Source of the DNA: Pseudocercospora fijiensis CIRAD86
Taxonomy: Eukaryota; Ascomycota; Dothideomycetes; Mycosphaerellales; Mycosphaerellaceae
NCBI RefSeq assembly: GCF_000340215.1
Contig: NW_006921533.1
Location: forward strand, 4,552,979-4,616,978
Direction of reading: 5' to 3'
Length of the DNA stretch: 64,000 nucleotides
Shown here in pieces: positions 35,266-46,200 of this stretch. The translations under genes and the position numbers were made by a program. Position 1 is the stretch's first letter, and each line of letters opens with the position of its first letter. The notes beneath the pieces are model-generated. The model worked only from the letters and a program-made list of their open reading frames with translations, did not search any database and was not told the DNA's origin.

Positions 35266-35820
35266 TATAAAAGTCGTCGAATTGAGGAAAAAAGTGCGTT
35301 ACGAAGGTATGCGAAGGCGCGCGCGGAGCGAGGGTATTGCGGAGGTAGTAGATATAGAGCGTAGAGGTATAGGTATCGATGCGAAGGTTGAATATAGCGG
35401 TAGTATCGCGGTATCGCTAGGCAATAGAGTGAGCTTCGCGCAAGCCTATATTATAGTAACGTTAGAGCAAGGAAAGAAGGCAGGCACGGCTAAAAAAGGC
35501 AGGCACGGCTAAAAAAGGCAGGTACGGCAGACTTTGAAATATAGCCGGCATATATAGCCGGCATAGTAATAGGCGAAAGCCTCCTTTTAATAAATAGCCG
35601 GCGTAATAATAGTATCCTACTATAGTATAGATATTCTTTAGTAATGCCTTTACTAGCTATAGTAATCTTATAAGTAACCTAGGCCTATTGCTAGTAAATA
35701 TAAGAAATATCAGGTAGGCTATACTAAACAAGCTAGTTATTTAGCAGGAAAAGGCCTACTACCGTCTCTATATGCCGGCTACGAGTGCCGGCTACGAGTG
35801 CCGGCTATCGCTCTAAATTC

Positions 35821-36532
35821 AACTCCGCCCTATCTCGGAGGCTAAGGTACCGAGCGGAAACCCTACAGCTTATATTCACTCGGTTGTCGCGGAGCGCTTA
35901 TAGGTAAGGTATTAGAAAAGAGTATAAAAAGTACGAGAAGAGTATCCTAGGATATAGGTCGTAAGTGAATAAGAGTAGCACGCCTAGTTATTTATATAGT
36001 ACGTTACTCTATACGACTAAGAGCCTATATTATCTCGTGCTTCGCTTATAAGACCTCGACTCTACTAATATACTATTATTCTCCTGCTCGGTCGCTGTCT
36101 TAAATCTTCTTCGAGTTGCCGGACTTAGTGCGCATCTATAGCTATGTAATAGCGCTACGTATTATAGAGAATCAACTCCGCCGTATCTCGAAGGCTAAGG
36201 TACCGAGCGGAAATCCTATAGCTTATATTCACTCGGTTGTCGCGGAGCGATTACAGGTGAGGTATTAGAAAAGAGTATAAAAAGTACGACAAGAGCATCC
36301 TAGGATATAGGTCGTAAGTGAATAAGAGTAGTACGCCTAGTTATTTATATAGTACGTTACTCTATACGACTAAGAGCCTATATTATCTTGTGCTTCGCTT
36401 ATAAGACCTCGACTCTACTAGTATACTATCGATCTCCTCCTCGGTCGCTAATACGCTGTCTTAATTCTTCTTCGAGTTGCCGGACTTAGTGCGTATCTAT
36501 AGCTATATAATAGCGCTACGCATTATAGAGAA
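35821..36532. repeat. Tandem duplication of about 353 bp
   Basis: AACTCCGCCCTATCTCGGAG at 35,821 recurs as AACTCCGCCGTATCTCGAAG at 36,174. The copies run parallel until about 36,532. They share TACCGAGCGGAAA, CACTCGGTTGTCGCGGAGCG and TTCTTCGAGTTGCCGGACTT. The second copy has an 8-bp insertion (GCTAATAC) near 36,448 and scattered transitions. On the minus strand the copy nearest 36.5 kb continues the open frame of the unidentified segment at 36.2-36.8 kb, so the duplication probably copied a coding end. Confidence 0.85.
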
Positions 36533-36835
36533 TTTCTCGTTGAAGTTTCTCTCTCGTAGGCTTGCTATCTGCCTCGCAGTATAGAGGATCAAAGTGCTAA
36601 TGCTAAAGAATCTCCTTATAGTTAGGATGCTAGGGCTCCTTAGGACCTTTGTATTTTAGGTCTAAATAGAGACGTATTATAAACGTTCTATCGCCCTTTC
36701 GCTTACTACCTACTAGGTCGCGATATGCGAAGAAACTAATCTGAATGTAGCTCGTCTCTGTAAGAGCCGGGTGAATATAGAGCGCTAGGTTTCTACTTCG
36801 TACCTTAGATTTAGGGACGGCGCGGAGATAAAATT
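36175..36835 (-). pseudogene. Unidentified coding relic, possibly the C-terminal extension of H3-like gene 2
   Basis: A minus-strand frame from about 36,835 runs open for roughly 70 codons (KVRSRNLALYIHPALTETSY, then SFFAYRDLVGSKRKGDRTFI). It then continues with only TAG/TAA interruptions (PKEP*HPNYKEIL*H*HFDP, later RQLEEELRQRIS) into the duplicated region. I do not recognise the domain. A possible intron, with donor GTATTTAG just after the histone fold and acceptor CTAAATCTAAG at about 36,818, would join it in phase to H3-like gene 2. It would contain another GCCGGC cluster. It may equally be a separate gene. The junction is inference. Confidence 0.4.
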
Positions 36836-36914
36836 AGAAATATGGCCGGCACCTGTAGCCGGTAAAAGGATGCGAAAATAGGCCTCCTCCTAGGTTAATC
36901 TAACGACTAAATAC

Positions 36915-37450
36915 AATTTCCAACTAATCCGCTATAAACCGACGCCGAATTTTAGCTAGAAGCTATATATCTTTATTTTGAAGAGTAACCCGCTTCGTAT
37001 AGATAGTAAGGAGGTTTAAAAGCTCAAGCTCGGTTACGAGAAATGCCTCCGTAGCTTCCTAAAGAGCACTAATCGCCTTAGCCGTAAATCGCATACTAGA
37101 CCGAAAATCTAATGTAATTTCTCGGACGAGTCGCTAGAAGGGAGTCTTAGGGATTAAAAGCTCGGTCCCTCTTTTGTTTTAGAAAAGCCGGATCTAGCGA
37201 AGGGCAATAGTACCTAGTTTAAAGCGCCGCTTCTTTGTCGTCGAGTCCTGCCTTATTCCCTTTCTTTTAATAGAAAGATAACTTTTCTTCGCGACAGTCT
37301 TCGTCCGCCTACTCTTTTTAGCCTTCTCCTGTCTACTTATAGCCTTCTTGTTTTTCGGTACTGTTTTCCGAGGAACCCCCTTCCTTCGTATATACTACGG
37401 AGAGCCTTGCTCTTCCGATATCTCGTTCTCGCTGCGGTCTCTCTATACTT
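36915..37450 (-). pseudogene. Histone H3-like gene 2 (RIP-mutated), cargo of the hAT element
   Basis: One uninterrupted exon encodes a Lys/Arg-rich tail (VPRKTVPKNKKA, SRRTKTVAKKS) and then a histone H3 fold. The fold reads KKRRFKLGTIALR*IRLF*N, TELLIPKTPF*RLVREIT, DFRSSMRFTAKAISAL*EAT, EAFLVTELELLNLLTIYTKR, VTLQNKDI*LLAKIRRRF. Stops again fall at canonical or plausible Gln sites (F*N, F*R, L*E, I*L). Loop 1 has the length of ordinary H3, not the longer CENP-A loop, although the sequence is divergent. Unlike gene 1 it has no intron before IALR or in helix 2. It differs enough from gene 1 that the two are old paralogues or separate captures, not a recent duplicate. Confidence 0.9.
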
Positions 37451-37889
37451 AGCTTGCTTTACCCTTGCCCTTTAGCCTCTAAAGATATTTATCTGCGCGT
37501 TTAGGCGACGAGGGCATATCGGTAGGACCTAGAAAATTAATAAGCATATAATCGTAGGGAGACATTAATGCTTCTTGCCTTCTAGAACAAATAGTCTTCT
37601 ATTAAACCGCCTTATTAGGTCATCGTTAGATTCGAATAAAGGATAGTAGCTTAAGGAAGGGGAGGCAGCCGGCTTAGGAAGGCCCGAAGAGCCGAATCCT
37701 TAAGGCATGTTTATCTTTAAGAATATAGGGAAAGGGAAGAAGGAGAGGAAGAGCGAATAGAGAATTAGAAATAGTCCGCAGGTAAGCGGGGTCGGTTGCT
37801 ATAGCAACTAGTCTGTTTAGGTCCTAGGAATTCGAAATACATTTCGGATATATACCGGCTATATACGCCGGCTATATTACCTTATACGT

Positions 37890-40770
37890 AAACGCTTCGT
37901 CTCCTTAAAGCTACTCTAAGCCTATATACGTTTCCGCTTCTCGACCCGGTATCGCCTTCTGCCTCCGCCCTCCTCCTCTTCGTTATCGCTAATTAGGGTT
38001 TCGCTTAGACTAAATTTCGTATTCTCTTCGCGCTCCTAGGTTTCTTCGATCTTAAGGTTTTCTAATTCCTCGATCAACTCCTTTAGTATAATCTTTAGTA
38101 ACCTGCCTTAGCGATTCTAGTAGAGGAGATAGTATCGGAATACTATAATAGATTCGAAGGTAGTAGGCGAGTATATTCGATTAAAGCGGCCCTAGTAACG
38201 AGCGATACTAAAAGACCTCTTATAGCCTATACCTGCGCTCGGGATAGCGAGGACGTCCCGAGCGACCGACGCTATCGTTAGAAACTTAGGCTCTAACCGC
38301 TGCTATATAGCGAGAATATCGTCTCCGAATTCGTCTAGAAGACCGGTAAGATCTAGAGATTATTAGCCCTCTTTCCGAGCCTACGGGTTTGTACTTACTC
38401 GCGCGCCGATAGAGATCGAACTCTTCCTTATTCACTTTAGTAGTTGCTTCCTCTTCTGCCTCTACTTCCTGCCTACGAAACAGGTATAATGTCGGAGCCT
38501 TCTAAACCTTCTTTTTCTTTGTAGGAGCTGCATTTAGACTAGTTTCTTTCCGACGCTCGTAGAACATCTTTTCTAGAATAGTCTAGTAATGCTTCGGCTA
38601 TACCTCGTCCGCCTTCTATTCCGGCCTCTGCTAGTATGTATCCTTTTCTACCGGGTTAAGTAAGTACGCAACGCTATAGATATCCCCGAACGAGTTAAAG
38701 GTAGCACTGTAGTATTTATACAACTTAGTATAGGAGGTGTCTATAGCTTTCGTTATAGCTACTTTCTAGGGAACGCTCTTCTTAGCTAGCTTAGCTACGG
38801 TTTCCTCGAGCTCGTTAAAGAGCTAGTTGTAGTACGTAAAGACAAGGTAGATCGTCGGTCCTCGGGTTCTTCTAATCGTAGTAGTAACCTTCGCGTAATG
38901 CTTACTAATATCGACGAGATACTCTGCTTAGCGCTATTCGGCGGCGGTAAGGCCGAGCTACTTAATACCCTCGGAACTCTAATAGATCTCGAGAGCGGTA
39001 CGTAAAGTACATCCCCTCGTAACTATATAGAAAGTCGAATCGAACCGGGTCTTAACGTCTTAGGTAAAACGGAGTGGGCGCTAAGGAGGCCGCTTTTACT
39101 ATCGCTTATTCTATGCGATATTCTAGGCATCGGTTTTAGGGCGCTCGATTAGGTTCTTTTAAATAGCCTCGAATCGGTTATATCTCTATAAGCTCGAGTT
39201 CGTATATATTGCTAGACGACGAAGCTAGAGAAAAAGAGTTAGAACTATACTAGGTTGCCGGCTACAGGTGCCGGCTACGGACAAAAGTTATACCTTATAC
39301 AAAACGAGAGCGAGGCTCTCTGCCTTATCCCGTCTTATTGCTGCAATAAGTTTCTCGACTTTCGACTTTGCTTTATCCTTATCTAGGATCTTCTATTAGT
39401 CGTCGTTTAATAGTGCAATTTTAAGCGTCTTAAAGAGGGCTCGGATCGCGATTTGAACTATATAAGCGAGGTAGGGAAACTTCTATAGGGATGCAACTAG
39501 CAACGACGTCGGCTCCGATTCAATAGGGCTAGGGCTATTAATAGGCTCCTCTTTATCGTTATTATCGTACGTATTATCGTACGTATCCGGAATCGTAGCG
39601 AGCTTAATATTCGGAAGATTAAGCTAGATTGTAGACCTTATAATCTCCTCTACGCACTCGACCCTATCGATACAATTAGTGATTTCAAAGACATATGCGA
39701 GTGAATTGTATATACAACGCCTTATACAATGTTCGATTATTACTAGCGTTGTCCGCAGTAATCGAGATCAGTTTCGTTGTTACGCTAACCCTATCTATTA
39801 CCGTATAGACAAGCTTCGCTATGTCCTTACTAGTATAGGAACCTAGAATTTTAGGGAATCCGATTATAAGTTCCTAGAGTTTCTAATCCGAATTAATAAA
39901 GTATAGCATAATCGAGAGGAAGGAGGCTCTTATAGTCCGGCTTAACTAGCTATCGACAGCAATAGCTACTCGGCGAGTATTACGGAGGATCTCCCGAATA
40001 TCGTCTAACGCAGCCTCTTTGTTCTTTTCGAATATGATACGCTAGGTTGTCGCGCCGAGAAATAGGGGAGGGTAGTTTATAAGATATAGGTATGTCTTCT
40101 ATATAGACTCCCTTTCGTAGAAGTCTTCCGGAAGACCGTTTATAGCTAGCATTTCGTTTGCTAGTTGCTTAAAGTCTTCGGGGGAGAAATCGGTAGCCTT
40201 CAATCCTAGAGCTTCCTTAAGCGTAGCCTATAATAATTAGCTAGATCTCTACGGTTGATTTAGATAGCCGGAATCTGTAGCCGGCAGCTGTAGCCGGCAG
40301 CTGTAGCCGGTATTTTAGAAGATATACCTCTTTCTAGAACGCTATATCTACATTAACTCTCCTCTCTCCTTAAGATTCCCGATACTGTTTAGAATAGAGA
40401 TAGTTCGTAGGCGATAAGTTCCTATCCCCTAGTTTCGGGTGTTTCAAGATTGAACCGTAGAAGTTATAGACAATTACTAGTTAGCCTTTAAGTCGAGAAG
40501 TCGTATAACGGTACAATGCCCCCTCTATAAAGAACTTCTAGAATGTGTCCGTTCGCTCCTTACTCCCCTATTGCATCGAGTACTTCCGGAGTTTACACTC
40601 CTTCGAACGTAAGTATAAAGGGAACTATATCTTATAGACCTATTAATTAAACTGCTCTATATACTCGGGTTTCTAAAGATACGCCTAGCTAGCCTTTTCG
40701 AAGATTTCCGGGTTAATACTCGATATTCTTATATCTCCGAACAACCTTCTGCTTAGACTCCGTAAAGGTA
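37890..40770 (-). pseudogene. hAT-superfamily transposase (RIP-mutated)
   Basis: Read through TAG/TAA, the frame starts before 40,700 (PEIFEKAS.AYL.KPEYIEQF; RTDTF*KFFIEGALYRYTTS). It passes an in-phase intron at 40,249-40,327 and continues ATLKEALGLKATDFSPEDF, RRVAIAVDS and ISITADNASNNRTLYKAL (the catalytic RNase H core). A second in-phase intron follows (39,225-39,293). The C-terminal part has KTRFDSTFYIVTRG, YYSATFNSFGDIYSVAYLLN, and the hAT dimerisation domain DDILAI...FLTIASVARDVL, then IPSAG..RSFS.AR. Both introns contain the GCCGGC repeats. The 5' end is unresolved. The copy is inactive, but the order of domains is unmistakable and matches the 8-bp duplication and termini. Confidence 0.92.
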
Positions 40771-41219
40771 AGGACTAGGTAGTAGTACCCTATAATGAAT
40801 TCCTACTACTAGGATTCGGAGAGGATAAATCTAGCCCTAATCGTCGTCTAGGACTCGATAGGCTCGAAGGTAAGTATACGACCTCCTCTCGACGTTGTCG
40901 CAATCTCGCTCGTATACTAGACTGTTTCGACTATCGTCTCGTTGTTACCCTTCCTAGTATAGCGCCTAGTATATAGACAATGTCGGTCGGCATGTTTTAA
41001 GGTTTCGTACGGTAAGGTAAGGACTTAGGAGTAGTAGATGTGTACTAGTAGCTATAGAGAAACACCCTTTCTTTTATAGCATCGTATCGTTAGGAACAGC
41101 TAGGCAGTAAATAGCTAGCTACCTTTTTTTTTTGTTTCCTAGCTACCTAACTACTAGATTTTTTTTCCTAGCTACCCTAGCTAGCCTAACCACTAGAATT
41201 TCTTTCCTAGCTACCCTAA

Positions 41220-42650
41220 CTACCTGAATTTTGCCTTCTATACGGCGGCTCTCTTCTACTAACGGAACCGAGCTACTATACCTAACGAATCTAAGCTCGT
41301 TTTTAGTCTCAATCTATCCTCTTTCGGTATAAGACACTCGATAAGCAAATGCTTAGGCCGAGTCTAACTACGAAACCTAAGACTAACTAATAGCTCTATT
41401 AACCAATCCTAATCCTCGAACTCCTTCCGCTTCTTAGTAAAGACCTTGAAGAGCGCTCGAGCTTCTTCGGGTGCCTACGGAGTAGTCGAGATAAAGCCGT
41501 ATCGCTGAAATAGGTAATCCTTTAGAGGCTTATATAGAGATTTAGAGAATTCCAACGCTAACCTATCCTACTAGCAGCTTAGATTCCGGATACAAGCCCT
41601 CTCTGCCTTAGTAAAGATTTCATATAGCAGTAGCACTCTACCTTCGAGAAACGCTTTCTGTTTAACTGTTAGTATCTGCCGGCTACGAACGCCGGCTATA
41701 TATACCGAGCATAGAATAATTACCTGTACCCCTTCCTCCTATAGTAACACTTCTACCGTCCCTAGATACCTAGCCCCGATCGCATTAATCGCAAGCTACT
41801 TTGCCTTTATAGACGCAAAGGCTTCGCTCTAATACTGATAAAGAAACTTCTACTCTATATCGAGGATATAAAGACGACTAGTCTCGATTCCAATCCTTGC
41901 TAGCTTTTCGTAGTAGCTTTAACTATAATTTTCTAGATTGATAGGACTTATACCTTAGCCCTTTACTAGTATCTCGTCTCTTTAACTGTACTCGATCTAC
42001 TCCTAGCGCTTATCGTCTATAGCGTTAGGCCCTAAGACTGCACCTATTACTAGATCGACGTATAGTATCTCCTCGCTTTTTTTAGTTCCTTCATTCGTAG
42101 TATTAAGCTCTGTCGCGGCATCCTAAACTCTAGCATTATTATTCTCGGCTATCTGAATATCTCCGTTACTATCGGTCGTATCGATAGAGGTAGCGACTAT
42201 AGGTCTAAATGCTATTAGTTAACGTGTTAAAGAAAAATATGCCGGCTATAGCTGCCGGCTACGGCTGCCGGCTACGGCTGCCGGCTACAGCTGCTAGCTA
42301 CGGCCGCTAGCTAGATTGACTTACGCTACTAGAACTTCACGCTCGAAAACTGGCCGCAATTCTTTCCTCCTCTTAGCCTTCTCTTAGGTTGTCTTCTTAT
42401 TCTAACCTTCACTTTTTTCTATAGGCGCTAGCTATCGATAGAATGCCTTATTCCGCGCCTTTCTTCTCTTATCCTTAGCTCTTTTATCCTTATCTATCTT
42501 ATCCTTTCTCTCGCGGTCTCGTACGGAATTCTTCTTCGTAGAGTACTCCTCTTTAGTCTTACGCTTTTTAGTTAGACGCTTAGGCAAAACAAACTCGCGG
42601 TCTTTAGTTCTATCTTCTGTTTAGCGCGCGGCGCGCTTCTCTCTTGCTAT
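41220..42650 (-). pseudogene. Unidentified Lys/Arg-rich gene in the hAT element (RIP-mutated)
   Basis: The inferred start at 42,650 is ATA GCA AGA GAG (ATG before RIP). The first exon encodes about 108 very basic residues (LPKRLTKKRKTKEEYSTKKN, KDKRAKDKRRKARNKA). Intron 42,205-42,324 (GTAAGT donor, TTAACTAAT branch, CATTTAG) and intron 41,658-41,705 (GTATAT donor, TACTAAC branch, AAACAG) both keep the frame and both carry GCCGGC units. The rest reads EKLARIGIETSRLYILDIE, ASIKAKQLAINAIGARYLGT, FLEGRVLLLYEIFTKAERAC, YLFQRYGFISTTP. Interruptions are TAG/TAA only. I do not recognise a domain. The basic N-terminus suggests nucleic-acid or chromatin binding, but this is only inference. Confidence 0.6.
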
Positions 42651-42782
42651 TGTAAGGGAAAGGGGCGGGGGCGCAGCGTATAGTAGTTATTGTCGGTATA
42701 GGTATAGAGGAAGAAGTTGAAAGTATAAGAATATCGCGAAGCCCTAATTGTTGCTGCCTACGTAACGTTATATAGGTAAGCT

Positions 42783-42986
42783 TTCGCAACTACGGCAACT
42801 ACGCCCCGGCAACAGCAACTACGCCCTAGCAACGGTAACTACGCCCTAGCAACGGCAACTACGCCCTAGCAACGGTAATAAAGCGTAGTAAATACAACCT
42901 AGTAACTATTATAGCCGGCAATCGTAGCCGGCAGTCGAATAAGAGTGTCCTTATAGCAAAACTACGCCCTAGCAACGGCAACTACG
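42783..42986. repeat. 20-bp minisatellite (CTACGCCCTAGCAACGGCAA) near the right end of the hAT element
   Basis: Copies of the unit, differing mostly by C/T in CGG(C/T)AA, occur about four times at 42,790-42,875 and twice more at 42,960-43,000. The two groups are separated by a direct repeat containing a GCCGGC cluster and GAATAAGAGTGTCCTTATAG, which recurs at 43,060. Unlike most of the block it retains many CA dinucleotides. Confidence 0.8.
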
Positions 42987-43220
42987 CCCTAGCAACGGCA
43001 AAAGAGCGTAGTAAATGTAACAGAGTTACTATTATAGCCGGCAATCGTGGCCGGCAGTCGAATAAGAGTGTCCTTATAGTAAAACCAATACAGTCTCTAG
43101 TTTAAACTAGGAATCTATATAGTTCGAAAAAACCAAACCGGAACTAGGGAGCTGGTTCGCCGCTAAGAAACCAAACTATATACGTTTAGTGGTTCGGAAA
43201 CCGAACTACTGCGGGGTCTA

Positions 43221-43228
43221 ATTTCTAG
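43221..43228. repeat. Right target-site duplication ATTTCTAG of the hAT element
   Basis: Exact repeat of 33,262-33,269, directly after the right terminus CGGGGTCTA. The following CGCTAATTCTAG matches the repeat context left of the element. Confidence 0.9.
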
Positions 43229-43289
43229 CGCTAATTCTAGTGCTATTTCTAGCGCCAATTCTAGCGCCATTTTACCGCTAGCTCTCGTA

Positions 43290-46200
43290 GAAGCAGCTCA
43301 ACTAGGTAGAGTTAGCGGCGACGGCTTAGTAATCCTATCGGCGAGCTACCTAGTAACTAGCCTATAAGACGGAGACTAGCTTCTAATAGCGTACGATTCC
43401 TACGTAGCTTACGGCTACCTCTCTCCTTAGTAGTACGAGTAACTATACTTAATAACTACTCGGCTCTCTTAGCTCGCTCCGATTCAACTTAATTAATCTA
43501 GCGCGCTCTATATCGAGGTACCTAGCTTGTTACTAGGCTTATAGAGGCAGGACGCTTATTACGCGGATCGTCTAGACTACGAGTAGTGCTAGTAGCAACG
43601 GCAGAAGCGGGTAGAAATGCGGAGGCTAGATTGCCTAGAAGTACTACCCTTAGCTTAACTATACGACTAGGTAGGCGAGGGCCGGCACTAGGACCGGAAG
43701 TAGCAGCAGTCGCTCTCTCGATCTAATTTATACGAAGACCTATTCTCGCTGCTTCGCTACGTAAGGACTCTATAATACCGGCCTAGACGGCATTTCGCGC
43801 GGCGTTCTATATAGCAAGGCGCTACGCTAGAGATACTATCGGAGGATTTAGCAATAATCGGCCGGCCGCGGATTGAGAACTAGATGTTAGTCTAGTAGCG
43901 GTAGAAGCAGTAGCAGCGATAGCTTATTGTTTGTCTGCGCGCTTCTTAGCTTTCGCGTTAAGACTAGCCTTCTACTTAGTAAAGACACTCGTACTAATCC
44001 GCTTAATCTTATTAATTAGCTTATATAACGCAAATAGGCGCTAGTCGATATTTAGAGCTTTAAACTAGTCGATAAACTCTACCGATTTCTACTTAAGTAG
44101 CCGCTAATTAACGACTATATTCTCCTATTGCTCGAACTAGCTAGTAGCAGTAAATACATTATATATACTCTAGAGTCTTCGGTCTTCTAGAATGGTCTTT
44201 AACGGGAGGTTAAACATATAACGATAAGTCTATTCCGGGTACTTATTATTCTTAGAAGACAACTACGCCTATAGCTTCTAGAAGGCAATAGCCGGACGTG
44301 TCCTATTTCCTAGCTTGCGGAAGATCGGACCTATAGCTTCTACTAGTAGCCTACTATTATAAAGGAGATCTAGGTTAGGGTTATAGGCATTATAGTAGTG
44401 CTCGCTCGATAGTAGGTCTTATAGATACATTACCTTATCCTCGCTAAGGTACTAGAGGATTACCTTGCGAGGGTAGATACTATAGTCTCGATATCGATCG
44501 TTCTAGAAATGCATCTAGATCTTTAGAATCTTCTCGCGGGCAGCTATCTCTACTTTAGTCTAATACTGCGGATCTATACCGGCATCTATATCTATATCTA
44601 TATCGCTAGCAGCACTCGCATCGCCGTCTCCCTTAGTATCTTCTCCGGGGATCTATAATTGTAATAGACCTAAGGAACGGCCTAGCGTATAGCGATACTA
44701 TTAGGATTTTCGAGTATTAACTCGAATCGCCGAGTAATAAGAGTCCGAACGAGGCTGCTTCTTGCTATTATTAACTAAGTATAGCAAGAAGACTAAGGCT
44801 ACACTTCGCTTGCCCTGCTATAGAAGGGTACGACTAATACGACTAAGCCGCTATATTAGATCCTTAATGTCTCGAGTAATCGGATACTTAACCTAGGCGA
44901 CAATCTCGATATCTAGAATATTTAGACCGACGCTAAACGTAGTCGTCGCGATTATAATACGAATGTTCGATAGACTATCGGGGCTATCTATAGTACGGCT
45001 GTATTACTTATATCGACGAGTCTAGTCGCACTTAGCTACACTACTAGTATAGAATAAGATAGTAGTGTATATATTAACGCCCTTATTGTCCTAGGTATAT
45101 CGCTTCTTCGGATCGGTACATTTAGTAGTCGCGGCAATAAGCTAGCTACGAATAGTATTAGCGAGCTCTTAGACCGACTTCCGACTATCGATAAATAGTA
45201 GAGCCTTCTTAATGCCCTAAGGTGTCGCCTCCTTTTCTAGACCGACGCTATTATTAACTACGAAGTATAAGTAGTCGTAGCAGCTAAGCTCGTCCTTGTT
45301 AATAGTGCGTAGGATATATATAGTGTCTAGTCGATTAATACTACTACGGAGAACCTTAGTCTTATACGGTTTATTTCTAAGAGGTCGGAAGCTACTATTC
45401 TTAGCTACAAATTCCTCTGTTTCCTTAGACACTAGCGATAGTTAGCTTAGCTTAGTTCAGTTTAGTTTAGCTTAGCTTAGCTCGATCTACTTACTAGTAG
45501 CAGAACAGCCTAACTATACCGTATCGGTACGTAGCAGCTTCCGTAGAGAGAAGATCTAGGTATATTCCTTACGAAATTCCTTCTACTTCGCTACTAGGTA
45601 TATCTCGTCGATTATAACCAAACCAATTCGAGCCCGGGCCTTTAGGTCTCGAATAATAGCTCGGAAGTCCTCGCTAGCTGCAGTTTCTAGACTAAGGATA
45701 ATATAGTAGACCTTGCTATCTATAATCTTCTAAAACAGGTTACGATCTATACTCTTATTCTCTACGGTAATATTAACTACATTAATTAGGTAGTTAGCTT
45801 GTCGAGCAGTCTCGCGCACATCCTCTATATACTCCTTACCGAGACGATTTAATAGTATAATCTTAATAACTACTATACCTATTAATAGGCTAAAGGCCTG
45901 AAAAGGCAAACTCTTGCCTTCGCTAGTCTTCGCTATTATTATTATATTAGAGCAAGCAAATACGAGAGCCTAGACACTATAGATCTAGGATTCCTTTAGT
46001 ATATAGCCCTTGCCTAGATATATCTTGTCGAGAACCTTTCGCAGTCCTTAGGTAACGATATCGCGATGTATATTAATAGCTTCTAGGGTACGTATCGTAT
46101 CGTAGACTAATTGCTATACTTGCTTAAGTAATGTCGCAGGATCGAAGATCTTATCGCAGCGCTACTAGAACTAGGCTTTATATTTACTCTTTCTAGCTAG

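Larger units (their letters stand above)
33451..43054 (-). repeat. Thirteen clusters of a 12-13 nt unit with GCCGGC core (GTAGCCGGCAGC-like)
   Basis: Clusters begin near 33,451, 34,303, 34,915, 35,543, 35,773, 36,843, 37,854, 39,256, 40,266, 41,679, 42,241, 42,915 and 43,037. All are inside the hAT element. Each holds two to five units such as GTAGCCGGCAGC spaced 12-13 nt. Five clusters lie within introns I can delimit by splice signals and frame: 34,883-34,973, 39,225-39,293, 40,249-40,327, 41,658-41,705 and 42,205-42,324. The unit reads GTAGCCGGC on the gene strand in four of these and inverted in one. GCCGGC is palindromic, so tandem units could pair as hairpins. Confidence 0.9.
33270..43220 (-). 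mobile_element. Large (9.95 kb) RIP-mutated hAT transposon with extra genes
   Basis: The left end reads TAGACCCCGTAGTGGTTCGG. The reverse complement of the right end reads TAGACCCCGCAGTAGTTCGG. The two differences are RIP-type. Homology continues imperfectly for about 120 bp, with shared TAGTTTGGTTT and TTCGAACTATATA blocks. A perfect 8-bp ATTTCTAG duplication flanks the element. Inside, on the minus strand, are a hAT transposase, two histone H3-like genes and an unidentified basic gene, plus tandem duplications. The element interrupts a minisatellite whose unit (TTCTAGCGC) continues on both sides. At almost 10 kb it is long for a hAT element, and the extra genes are unusual cargo. Confidence 0.9.

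Noticed and set aside
35282..35512. 76-codon plus-strand open frame inside the hAT element
   Set aside because: It starts just upstream of the H3-like gene 1 on the other strand, lacks homology, and ends in a short AGGCA.GGCTAAAAA repeat; a chance frame.
34550..37450. Idea that the H3-like genes are the host's CENP-A
   Set aside because: Loop 1 has the ordinary H3 length, both copies are riddled with RIP stops, and they lie inside a transposon; a host centromeric histone gene should be intact.
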